64,000 nt of DNA from Enterococcus dispar ATCC 51266 (GTDB taxonomy: Bacteria > Bacillota > Bacilli > Lactobacillales > Enterococcaceae). The notes under the pieces were generated by a model. The model did not search any database. It had not been told where the DNA came from and saw only the letters and a program-made list of their open reading frames with translations. A program made the translations under genes and the position numbers. Shown here piece by piece: positions 55,680 to 63,832 of the stretch (within the stretch, counting starts at the first letter, position 1; each line of letters opens with the position of its first letter). The stretch is from contig NZ_KE136354.1 in NCBI RefSeq assembly GCF_000406945.1, positions 1,627,989 through 1,691,988 on the forward strand. Direction: 5' to 3'.

Positions 55680-56282
55680 ATCGAAAATTTTAACCATCGC
55701 TACCCTCAATTTGCGCATTATTTGCGCCAAAAATATCAGCAGTACACCAAAGAACAAACTTTAACTTGGGGACATTTTCTACTTTTAGCTTTATTTGGCC
55801 TCTTAATAAAGTTTAGTTTTACCGGTCAATTACTCTTAATTTTTGCCTTGATTGGTATCGCAGCCGTCATAAGAGGACCACTTATGATTTTGTATAGTGC
55901 GGTTTATCTTTTTTTAAGTGGATTATTCCCGCCACTCGGAATTATCTTATCGGCCATTTTATTCGTCTTGTCTTTACTGGAATTAAAACGTAATTGGCAG
56001 CTAAATCTGATGGCATTTTTCTTTTATGCCTTTCCCTTTGTAACTTCCTTACTTGTAAAGTTAACAACTCTTGATCCCTTTTGGTTAAAAAACGGCGGGT
56101 TGCTGCTTGGGCTAATCGGACTGCATTTCATTTTGCAAAAATTTTATCGTCAAGGTTTCACTAGTCTCTCCCTTTTGTGGTTTCTCATAACTACGCCTTA
56201 CGAAATGTTGTTATTTATTATTCCGAAAAAGAACAACCGTTTGCGTCAAAATTCTTCAAAAAAACTTCGGAAAATAAAGTGA
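55680..56282 (+). CDS. unrecognised membrane protein, apparent ATC start
   Basis: I do not recognise the family. From ATC 55680 the protein has about 200 residues with five or six hydrophobic segments (for example FLLLALFGLLIKF and LLLIFALIGIAAVI) and a strongly basic tail (KKNNRLRQNSSKKLRKIK). The first 14 residues (ENFNHRYPQFAHYL) continue the frame without an ATG. GGAGG lies 8 bases before the ATC and 5 before an adjacent ATT. The internal TTG at 55722 has no ribosome site. It stands alone. Confidence 0.7.
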   Translation: MENFNHRYPQFAHYLRQKYQQYTKEQTLTWGHFLLLALFGLLIKFSFTGQLLLIFALIGIAAVIRGPLMILYSAVYLFLSGLFPPLGIILSAILFVLSLLELKRNWQLNLMAFFFYAFPFVTSLLVKLTTLDPFWLKNGGLLLGLIGLHFILQKFYRQGFTSLSLLWFLITTPYEMLLFIIPKKNNRLRQNSSKKLRKIK

Positions 56283-56465
56283 TCATCAGCTTTTAATCAT
56301 TTTAAACGTCCTCTGTCAAGATACGGAAGGCGTTTATTTTGTTTGTAATGAAAACGAAATATTTATCATCGAAATTTAGCAAAATCTTATCCCATGTTCG
56401 ATTGCTTTTTACCCCATAATCTTATATTCTATACTAGTTGACAGAATTCCAAAGGAGGCCGTTTT

Positions 56466-57554
56466 GTGCAGTTGATTCTAGGTATAATCACCATCTTACT
56501 CGCACTCGCATTTTATGCATTTCTTATCGAACCTAGTAGGCTGAAACAACGGCATTACCTGATTCGCAAAAATAAACAGCGGGTGTTAGACATTTCTGAC
56601 GCTTACGATATGTTTGCTCATGAAGGAGATGTCACCATCGCTCATATTAGCGATATGCATTTTTCGCGTTGGTTTAAACCTCGTAAGATGAATAAAATTA
56701 TTCGTTCAGTGATGGAAATGCAGCCAGACATTATCGTTTTTACAGGCGATTTGATTGATGATTACAAACACTGGCCTAAAAAACAGACCGACCGTCTGAT
56801 TGAAAAATTAAAACGTTTGAAAGCGCCTATGGGGAAAGTCGCAGTTTTGGGCAATCATGATTATAAACATGGTGGCCAATACTTTGTTAAAGAAGTATTA
56901 AAAGAAGCCGGCTTTACGACATTGGTAAATGAAGAAGTTTTTGGATCCGATGCGAAAATTTCGATGAATATTGTTGGAATTGATGATTTAAGCAGCGGCA
57001 AACCACATTACAATTTTGATTCTACGTTGGCAGAATGGCATATTTTATTAGCCCATCAGCCCGATCAAATTGAAGCAATCACTAATTTAGCACAATACGA
57101 TTTGGTCTTATCCGGACACAGTCATGGTGGTCAAATACGGCTGCCTCATCTCTATATAAAAACTGAAGGTGCCAAACGTTATACAGAAAGTTTGTATTTA
57201 CCAACTAAAAATACGATTTTGTCAGTGAATACTGGAATAGGGATGACCATGATTCCCGCGCGTTTTGGCGTGCCACCCGAAATCGTTTACTATCACCTTT
57301 CCAATAAACGCCAAATTTTTGAGAATTTTGACGGTAATTTCAATTTTGAAAAACAAATTACCGAGGAAAAAAATGAAGTCCCAACAGAAGAGATACAAAA
57401 TGATTACAATACACCGGATCGAACGACAGTACCACTAACGCCGATTAATCCGGAGAAAACATCTGATCCTGTAAAAAAAACAGAAGATAAAGTGAATAAA
57501 GTAATTGATATCAATTTATTCCGCCGACGCTATAAAAATAAAAAAATTATTTAA
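56466..57554 (+). CDS. membrane-anchored calcineurin-like metallophosphoesterase
   Basis: The 362 residues start with a membrane anchor (ILGIITILLALAFYAFLIEP). The phosphoesterase domain has metal motifs IAHISDMHFS (near 60), VFTGDLIDD, LGNHDYKHGG, LAHQPDQ and LSGHSHGGQI. This matches YkuE-type enzymes that act on lipid or nucleotide phosphates near the membrane. A charged low-complexity tail (about 300-362) ends basic. The start is GTG, with AAAGGAGG 7 bases upstream. Confidence 0.9.
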   Translation: MQLILGIITILLALAFYAFLIEPSRLKQRHYLIRKNKQRVLDISDAYDMFAHEGDVTIAHISDMHFSRWFKPRKMNKIIRSVMEMQPDIIVFTGDLIDDYKHWPKKQTDRLIEKLKRLKAPMGKVAVLGNHDYKHGGQYFVKEVLKEAGFTTLVNEEVFGSDAKISMNIVGIDDLSSGKPHYNFDSTLAEWHILLAHQPDQIEAITNLAQYDLVLSGHSHGGQIRLPHLYIKTEGAKRYTESLYLPTKNTILSVNTGIGMTMIPARFGVPPEIVYYHLSNKRQIFENFDGNFNFEKQITEEKNEVPTEEIQNDYNTPDRTTVPLTPINPEKTSDPVKKTEDKVNKVIDINLFRRRYKNKKII

Positions 57555-57576
57555 TCTACTAAATTACTTACATTTA

Positions 57577-57613
57577 CCTGAGTTAGATTTCAAAATCTAA
57601 CTCAGGTTTTTTT
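57577..57613 (+). terminator. phosphoesterase gene terminator
   Basis: CCTGAGTTAGATT (57577-57589) pairs perfectly with AATCTAACTCAGG (57594-57606). Seven T follow. Confidence 0.92.
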
Positions 57614-57777
57614 ATCCTTTCTCCTAGATTTGCCTACTCGAAAAAACAGTAAAGCTACTCTGGCTTTTCTGGCATCTACTTTATAGCTTGCGCCCATACA
57701 GGATTTCACACAAAAAGTTATAACCATCAAAAGAGGTTTACCTTTATAAAATAGGATAATCGAAAGGAAATAAAAAC

Positions 57778-57800
57778 AGCTGTCAAAAATCTGACAGCTA
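57778..57800 (-). terminator. terminator of the orphan PTS IIA gene
   Basis: AGCTGTCA pairs with TGACAGCT around AAAATC, and a T tract follows on the minus strand. Confidence 0.8.
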
Positions 57801-57806
57801 ATCCTT

Positions 57807-58127
57807 TTATTTCGCGTATTTTTCTTGGTACAGATTTACGAAATCTTCTGCTAATTCTCGTAACAATATTGTTGTCATCAGGTGATCTTGGCCGTGAATA
57901 AAGATGAATCCTAATTCCACATCTTCTCCACCCGCTTCTTTTGCTAACACTTCAGTTTGTGCATTGTGTGCCTGCTTCAAGCTAGTATCAGCATCGGCTA
58001 ATAATGTTTCGACATTTTGAAATTCACCATTGCGAACTTCTCGGATAAGTTTTAAAAGGGAACTCCGGGCATCTCCTGCATACGCTACAATTTGAAACCC
58101 TAACATATTCATTTCTTCTTTATTCAT
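57807..58127 (-). CDS. PTS lactose/cellobiose-family IIA component, orphan
   Basis: The 106-residue all-helical IIA of the Lac family carries the phosphorylated His in KQAHNAQTEVLAKE. GFIFIHGQDHLMTTILLRELA is the conserved C-terminal block. ATG 58127 follows GAGGAGG by 7 bases. A frame up to 58142 begins inside that site. No IIB or IIC gene is adjacent, so it must serve a permease elsewhere. It lies downstream of nothing on its strand except after a gap from yfcC. Confidence 0.9.
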   Translation of the reverse strand: MNKEEMNMLGFQIVAYAGDARSSLLKLIREVRNGEFQNVETLLADADTSLKQAHNAQTEVLAKEAGGEDVELGFIFIHGQDHLMTTILLRELAEDFVNLYQEKYAK

Positions 58128-58284
58128 TGTGATCCTCCTCAAATAAAAAATCTATGCTAATCATACCACGCAGGCAAATAAATAACACACCACCTCAATA
58201 TTTCTAATCAACTTCCTAATTTTTTCAAATGATTCTCGTTACCTTTTCTACCTTTACAATAGCAGGTCAACAAGATAATAAAAA

Positions 58285-58308
58285 AACTCCCTCTAAAAAG
58301 AGGAAGTT
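58285..58308 (-). terminator. yfcC terminator
   Basis: AACTTCCTC pairs with GAGGGAGTT (one G-U) on the minus strand, and a T tract follows. Confidence 0.8.
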
Positions 58309-58314
58309 AAATCG

Positions 58315-60039
58315 TTACTGTAAGCCAACTGCAATGGCTGCAATGATGAAGATTGAACCTAAAATAAAGAAGAAGCCCTGCATCTTAATTTGGAACTTCG
58401 CCCATTTTGCCCACTCGATATGTGCTACACCTAAAACCCCGATTAAGCTTGCTGAAACCGGTGTAAAGGCATCGACGAATCCAGCCCCTAATTGGTAAGC
58501 CAAAACTGCTACTTGACGTGAAACGCCCACAAGATCGGCAAGAGGAGCCATAATCGGCATTGTTAACGCAGCTTGTCCAGAATTTGAAGTAACGACTAAG
58601 TTGAATAGACTTTGGAAAATATACATTGCCCACGCACCAACCATTGCCGGTACACCACTTAATAATCCACCAACACTATGGAGCATAGTATTTAAAGCAG
58701 ATGGCATATTGGCATCTGAACCACCTAGAACAAGTAAAATTCCTTTTGCCATCCCAACTACAATCGCCGTGCCAGCTAAATCAGCTGCACCGCCTTGGAA
58801 ACTTTTGGCAATATCATTCCACCCCATATCGTCTAGTTTGAACAGTACCGCAATAACGCCGGCTGCTAAGCCCATTACAAAGAATTGAGAAGCAATTTCT
58901 GGAATGTAATAGCCTTTTTGGGTTACTCCCCAAATAATCCAGATTAAAACTGCTAACATTTCAATTAAGATCAATTTATGACCAAGTAAGAAAGGTTTCT
59001 TTTCATCGGTAGTTTTTTGAATTTGATCTCTAAAGTGTGCATCTGATTCGTAAACTTCTGATTTCATTGGGTTCTTACGGATACGTTCTGCGTAAATGGA
59101 TAAGTATAAAGCAGAAAGTGCCGTAATCACAAACCACATCACCAAACGGAAGGTTGCACCTGATAAGACTGGAATCCCCGCAATCCCTTGGGCCACCGCA
59201 ACACTAAATGGACTCATCCACGATGCCGCATTCCCTACCTGAGAAGCAACGTAAGTAACCGTAACTGCGACAATGGAGTCATATCCCAGCGCTATTACAA
59301 AAGGCACCATGACCATTGAAAATGGAATAACTTCTTCGGCCATCCCAAAAGTAGCACCACCAAATGAAAAAGCAAAGAATAATAGCGGAATCGCTAAACG
59401 CTCTAAACCACGAGTTTTAGAAATAAAAGCAAAAATCCCCGCGTCAATTGCGCCTGTACGCATGATAATTCCAAAAGCGCCACCAACGACTAGGATTAAT
59501 GCGACAATCCCGACTGCGGAGCCATATTTATCCCCGGAAACTAAACCTTCAAAAACAAAGTTTAAAAAGCCAAAGCCATTAAAATCATCTGTACCCCAAA
59601 TTTTGGCCGTCTTGTGTAATTTCTCTGACTTATCATAAATTTTATCACCATATAATTTATACAGTGTATCATCCGTCAGATTAATGCCATCGAGTGTTTC
59701 TTGAGAAAGCTTATTTTCACCTTCTTTTAAGACTCCTTGGACATCTTCTTTGTTAACATCTAATTCATCAAGCTCTTTTTGATCTTGCGCCAAATTTTCA
59801 AGCTTATCAAAGACAAACTCTTTATTTAGCGGATAATCATAACGGAAGGTATCTTGTTCTAAGACCGTCCGTGTTGCCACTTCACCATTGGCATCTTTGT
59901 ACTCAACTTCTGTAGTGGAAAATTTTCCGGCTGGTACAATAAAGGTCAATAGCCACGCCGCAATAACAACCATAAAAATAATGACATAAGTGTGAGGCGT
60001 TCGCATTTTTGTTAAATCACGTTTCTTACTGTTCTTCAT
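58315..60039 (-). CDS. YfcC family membrane carrier
   Basis: The 574 residues hold about 12 membrane segments. The first (YVIIFMVVIAAWLLTFIVPAGKF) is followed by a large charged extracytoplasmic loop of about 110 residues. Family blocks are FGGATFGMAEEVIPFSMV, ASQVGNAASWMSPFSVAVAQGIAGIP and a late TSNSGQAALTMPIMAPLADL. YfcC proteins belong to the IT superfamily near DcuC/ArcD, and the substrate (amino acid or dicarboxylate) is not determined. A CodY-like box lies about 155 bases upstream. Confidence 0.85.
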   Translation of the reverse strand: MKNSKKRDLTKMRTPHTYVIIFMVVIAAWLLTFIVPAGKFSTTEVEYKDANGEVATRTVLEQDTFRYDYPLNKEFVFDKLENLAQDQKELDELDVNKEDVQGVLKEGENKLSQETLDGINLTDDTLYKLYGDKIYDKSEKLHKTAKIWGTDDFNGFGFLNFVFEGLVSGDKYGSAVGIVALILVVGGAFGIIMRTGAIDAGIFAFISKTRGLERLAIPLLFFAFSFGGATFGMAEEVIPFSMVMVPFVIALGYDSIVAVTVTYVASQVGNAASWMSPFSVAVAQGIAGIPVLSGATFRLVMWFVITALSALYLSIYAERIRKNPMKSEVYESDAHFRDQIQKTTDEKKPFLLGHKLILIEMLAVLIWIIWGVTQKGYYIPEIASQFFVMGLAAGVIAVLFKLDDMGWNDIAKSFQGGAADLAGTAIVVGMAKGILLVLGGSDANMPSALNTMLHSVGGLLSGVPAMVGAWAMYIFQSLFNLVVTSNSGQAALTMPIMAPLADLVGVSRQVAVLAYQLGAGFVDAFTPVSASLIGVLGVAHIEWAKWAKFQIKMQGFFFILGSIFIIAAIAVGLQ

Positions 60040-60190
60040 ATCTCTATCCTCTCTTTATACGATAACAATATTATAAGTTATTCTAGTCAAAAATCATACG
60101 TTTCTTTTGTAATTTTTTTTAGATAATTGAAATAAGCATTAAAGTTGCTTTTACATCAATACCTTGATAGACCGCCATTTTAAATGTTTT

Positions 60191-60205
60191 TAATTTCTGA
60201 AAATT
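60191..60205. promoter_or_regulatory. CodY-like box upstream of yfcC
   Basis: TAATTTCTGAAAATT matches the CodY consensus at 13 of 15 positions. It is the only recognisable site in the 390-base gap between yfcC and the aro gene apart from the aro terminator. Confidence 0.4.
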
Positions 60206-60341
60206 CAAATTATTACCGCTGTCATTTCTTTTTTAGCGTGTTTGACAAATACTAAAAACGTTCTTTTAATCCGCTTTTTTATCCTAATAAAATAATAACA
60301 TAAATTTAAACAAGCATGAATACACCATTTTTAGGCAAAAG

Positions 60342-60381
60342 AATAACCTTAGATAAAAATCACATTTTATCTAAAGTTATT
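60342..60381 (-). terminator. aroF terminator
   Basis: AATAACCTTAGATAAAA (60342-60358) pairs with TTTTATCTAAAGTTATT (60365-60381) with one mismatch and continues into A/T tracts. Confidence 0.75.
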
Positions 60382-60431
60382 TTATTTCTATCAAAAAATC
60401 TTTTTATTACTTATAAATCTTAACAAATTAC

Positions 60432-61457
60432 TTACGCATGTTCGGCGATGTAGCGCACCAGTTCCTCTGTTTTTTCCCAACCAAGACAAGGATCCGTAAT
60501 AGATTTTCCAAAAACAGTGCCGTCGGGTTCTTGACGTCCATCTTCAATAAAACTTTCAATCATAAAGCCACGCACCATTTTTTTGATTTTTTCGTTGTAA
60601 TTACGGTTTTCCAAAGTTTCTTTGACAATTCGAACTTGTTCTAAATATTTTTTACCAGAATTATCGTGGTTTGTATCAACCACAACAAATGGATTTTTAA
60701 AATTCCCCTCTTCATAACGCGAAGTAACTTCCAGTAAATCTTCGTAATGATAGTTGGGAATATTTTTGCCTACTTCATTTAATCCACCTCGTAACACCAC
60801 ATGCGCTAATGGATTAGAAGAAGATTCGACTTCGGCACCGTTATAGATGAACTCTTGTTTTTGCTGTGCGGCATATAAAGAATTAAATAAAACTGTTAAG
60901 TTACCACTGGTCGGATTTTTCATACCGGTAGGCTGATCAATACCACTGGCAACAAAACGATGTTGCTGATCTTCTACTGAACGAGCCCCTACGGCAATGT
61001 AGCTTACCAAATCTTCGACAAATTCCAGATTTTCAGGATAGAGCATTTCATCAGCAGTCGTTAAACCCGTTTCCGTTAAAACCCGTTTGTGTAATTTACG
61101 TACTGATACGATACCACGAACTAAGTTACTTTCACCGTTCGGATTTTGCTGATGCAATAATCCCTTGTAACCATCCCCATTGGTGCGGGGCTTATTGGTA
61201 TAAATACGAGGCACCATGAAAACTTTGTCTCCCACTTCTGCTTGAAGTTTTGCCAAACGACGAGCATATTCCATCACTGCTTCTTCTTCATGGGCAGAAC
61301 AAGGGCCAATGATCAATAAAATACGTTCATCTTCACCAGTAATAATTTTTTCCAATTCCAAATCGCGTGCTTTTTTCTGTGCAGCTTCAGCTTCAGATAA
61401 TTTGGCCAAAGATTTAACGGATTCTGCATTAATTTTTTTACTAATTGCTTTAAACAT
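60432..61457 (-). CDS. aroF: 3-deoxy-7-phosphoheptulonate (DAHP) synthase, class I AroF/AroG type
   Basis: It condenses phosphoenolpyruvate and erythrose 4-phosphate, entering the shikimate pathway. LLIIGPCSAHEEEAV, VPRIYTNKPRTNGDGYKG, SVEDQQHR and VVVDTNHDNSGK are the class I blocks with metal and phosphate ligands. ATG 61457 is preferred (AGGGG 9 bases upstream) over 61463 (3 bases). A T-box leader upstream couples expression to an uncharged tRNA. It is monocistronic. Confidence 0.95.
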   Translation of the reverse strand: MFKAISKKINAESVKSLAKLSEAEAAQKKARDLELEKIITGEDERILLIIGPCSAHEEEAVMEYARRLAKLQAEVGDKVFMVPRIYTNKPRTNGDGYKGLLHQQNPNGESNLVRGIVSVRKLHKRVLTETGLTTADEMLYPENLEFVEDLVSYIAVGARSVEDQQHRFVASGIDQPTGMKNPTSGNLTVLFNSLYAAQQKQEFIYNGAEVESSSNPLAHVVLRGGLNEVGKNIPNYHYEDLLEVTSRYEEGNFKNPFVVVDTNHDNSGKKYLEQVRIVKETLENRNYNEKIKKMVRGFMIESFIEDGRQEPDGTVFGKSITDPCLGWEKTEELVRYIAEHA

Positions 61458-61494
61458 CTTCATCTACCCCTTTTAATTTTTATTTTCGCAATAA

Positions 61495-61776
61495 AAGAAA
61501 AAGACCCTGTCCTTTCCTCAGAAAGGACGGGGTCTGAAATAGACTCGTGTTACCACCTTTTTTTATAGTCTGCTCGCGCAAAACTACCTCATCAGGTACA
61601 AAAAATACTTATACCCTGGCCCATTTAACGAAGGCACACCATCCGTCGCAGCCTACTTTTTTCGGTGCGAAGTTCAAAGAGGAATTCAGTAAAAATAATC
61701 TCGCGCCTCTCAGTTACCGGCAACTTCCTGTCATCTTATTTTTACTTACTATTTCTTATCATCACTTTTAATTATT
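61495..61776 (-). promoter_or_regulatory. T-box leader of aroF, specifier read as TTC (Phe)
   Basis: The conserved T-box AAAGGTGGTAACACGA lies at 61545-61560 (minus strand) and offers TGGT to an ACCA tRNA end. The terminator pairs 61502-61516 with 61521-61535 before a T tract. Stem I has an 11-base helix (61736-61746 with 61688-61698) flanked by AGTA and by GAATTC. This places codon TTC at 61682-61684 as specifier. Confidence 0.88.
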
Positions 61777-61782
61777 GCACTT

Positions 61783-61811
61783 ATTGTATCCAGCTTACTT
61801 TACATTGTCAA
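61783..61811 (-). promoter_or_regulatory. aroF promoter
   Basis: TTGACA (61806-61811), a 17-base spacer and TACAAT (61783-61788) on the minus strand start transcription just before the T-box. Confidence 0.8.
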
Positions 61812-61912
61812 GAAAATTCTAACAATTACTGATACCTTTTACTATCCAAGTATGAGGTTATCAAAGCAATCTTTCATTTAATCTCCTGGACCTTAAAAAT
61901 ACTCTGCTCTTA

Positions 61913-62620
61913 TTAGGGGCTACTTTTAATGCCACCAACTTCTTTTAATCGTTCCCACAGGGCCTTTTTTAATACCTGACTTTCCCCTAAAGAAGGTAAA
62001 ATAGTATCTTGTTGTCCTCGCAATGTACCAATTTCACTGGTAATTTTTCTTGCTAAAGTAGTATCTATTAAAAGTGGTTGAACAAGTAGTGGGAATTTTA
62101 GTTGAGCTATAACTGAGTGATAAGAAAAATCACCAGAGACACTCGCAAAATAGACTTTACGACCCGAAATAATGGTTAATTTTTGGGCCAAATCTTTTAA
62201 TTCGTCATAAATAGCAGCATCATTCAAATTAGCCTGGGCGATTAATAAAACAGCTTGGGGTAAAAGATTTGCTTGCTGCGCTAATTGTGCAGCTAAAAAA
62301 TGTAAAATGGCATGCGTGCTACCCAGAGGCTTCAAAAAAGTTGGCGTAACAGTTGTTCTTTGCGCTAAAATTGCACTTATCCGCTTGGGCAAAGTTTCAC
62401 GAATCTCCGTTGATGAAAACAACGAAACCGGTAAGAAAATAATTTCATGACACCCTTTTGCAATCAGCTCTAAAATATCTTCTTCAAGTCTATTTTCTTC
62501 TTTAAAAAAATAAATCTTAAACGGGACAGAAAGCTGTTCCGCTACTTCATTGGCTACATGATGAAGATTTGGCTTTAATTGTTCCTTACTTATTATAAAT
62601 AAGATACCTTTTGTTTTCAT
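61913..62620 (-). CDS. CbiX/SirB-like chelatase-fold protein, degenerate active site
   Basis: The protein of about 235 residues resembles two-domain sirohydrochlorin cobalt/iron chelatases: GCHEIIFLPVSLFSSTEIRETLPKRI in the first half and FPLLVQPLLIDTTLARKI in the second. The usual LLVxHGSR start is replaced by ILFIISKEQLKPN, so the first metal-binding His is missing, and the PxFL block also lacks its His. Function may have drifted. ATG 62620 is used, with GAAGGTG upstream. Confidence 0.65.
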   Translation of the reverse strand: MKTKGILFIISKEQLKPNLHHVANEVAEQLSVPFKIYFFKEENRLEEDILELIAKGCHEIIFLPVSLFSSTEIRETLPKRISAILAQRTTVTPTFLKPLGSTHAILHFLAAQLAQQANLLPQAVLLIAQANLNDAAIYDELKDLAQKLTIISGRKVYFASVSGDFSYHSVIAQLKFPLLVQPLLIDTTLARKITSEIGTLRGQQDTILPSLGESQVLKKALWERLKEVGGIKSSP

Positions 62621-62851
62621 CGAAACACCTTCTTTCATTTACAAATTCGCAATAAAATCTTTTTGAAGAATATAGTATTTGTTTTTTGTCCAGCCGATGC
62701 CTTCAGCAAGACTTTTAGTAAAGAAGCTAACTCTTCTTTCATTTTACTCACGAATCACAAGAAAGAAAACCAAACTGTTTATGTTAAGGTTGTTTCCCCA
62801 CTTTTTACTGGGATACAAAAGAGCACGAACTATGAACAAATTAGCATAAAA

Positions 62852-62888
62852 AAATGTAGAAAAAAACATTTCTGTCTTTTCTACATTT
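62852..62888 (-). terminator. terminator of the anchored coiled-coil gene
   Basis: AAATGTAGAAAA (62852-62863) pairs with TTTTCTACATTT (62877-62888), and T follows on the minus strand. Confidence 0.75.
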
Positions 62889-62901
62889 AGGAGATAGCAT
62901 A

Positions 62902-63648
62902 TTACATTGCTTTTTCAATTTCTTCATGTTGCTGGATGATTCCATATAACTTTTTAGCCTCAAGTTGGACATCTGCTAAAGCTTTGGCGTTTTCTTTAGT
63001 TGCGATAGGAGTAATAATGCTAGCTGCTTCTTCATAATTTCCTAACGTAAGCAATTCTTTAGCCTTATCCAAATCCTTTTGCAACAATTCACCTTGCTTA
63101 GTGATGATCATCTCGAACTCTAAAGCTAAAGTATCACGTTGCTCGCAAATTTCTGTCAGATATTGCGCGCCATCATCCGCCTTATTTAAACTTTCAAGTT
63201 CAGTTTCTGCTTTAACAAGATTATTTTGCTGTAATGCCATCTTTAGTTCTGTTAAATTATTTTGCCATTCCTTTTTCTCATCATTCAACTTTGTAACTTC
63301 TTCTTGCCAAGTACGTGCGTGTGCTTTTAACTCAGCTGAACCTTGAGGAATCTTCAAAATTTTCTTAACCTGTTGGTTTATAAACGCCAAATCCATGTCA
63401 CTGTCCTCACTAAGGACCATTGCCGGTTCTAACTGTTGCTTGTAGGCCAATGCTTCTTTTGAACCTTTTTTCAGGAATAATGCCCGTTCCACATGAATAG
63501 CAGCATTTCGGTAATCTTTTTTTACAATCGCTTCTTCCGCCTGCTCTAATGAATGATGGTAAAGTTGTTGATTTTGATATAAAAAATAGCCACAAGCCCC
63601 GCTTGCTAAAATTAGTAATGTGCCCATTATCCAAAATATCCGCTTCAC
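62902..63648 (-). CDS. unrecognised membrane-anchored helical protein
   Basis: I do not recognise the family. An N-terminal anchor (FWIMGTLLILASGACGYFLY) is followed by TPR-like helices (EEAIVKKDYRNAAIHVERALFLKKGSKEALAY) and a Lys/Glu-rich coiled coil. A second TPR-like stretch (KAKELLTLGNYEEAASIITPIA) ends the protein. It is probably extracytoplasmic scaffolding. The start is GTG 63648 by ribosome-site spacing; GTG 63657 is also open. It is the last gene before the CRISPR array and runs away from it. Confidence 0.65.
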   Translation of the reverse strand: MKRIFWIMGTLLILASGACGYFLYQNQQLYHHSLEQAEEAIVKKDYRNAAIHVERALFLKKGSKEALAYKQQLEPAMVLSEDSDMDLAFINQQVKKILKIPQGSAELKAHARTWQEEVTKLNDEKKEWQNNLTELKMALQQNNLVKAETELESLNKADDGAQYLTEICEQRDTLALEFEMIITKQGELLQKDLDKAKELLTLGNYEEAASIITPIATKENAKALADVQLEAKKLYGIIQQHEEIEKAM

Positions 63649-63832
63649 TTGCCACACCTTCCTTTCGCAACCTCATTTTTTTCTAATCTAATTGTAACCA
63701 TTATGAAAGATTATGACAAGAAAAGTGGTAACCAATTACTTATTTCCAAACTCCAAAGCTCATAGTATATAGAAATATTTTTTAAGTAATTTGAAAATTT
63801 TATTACAAGTACCAAGAAGGATATTATCGAAG

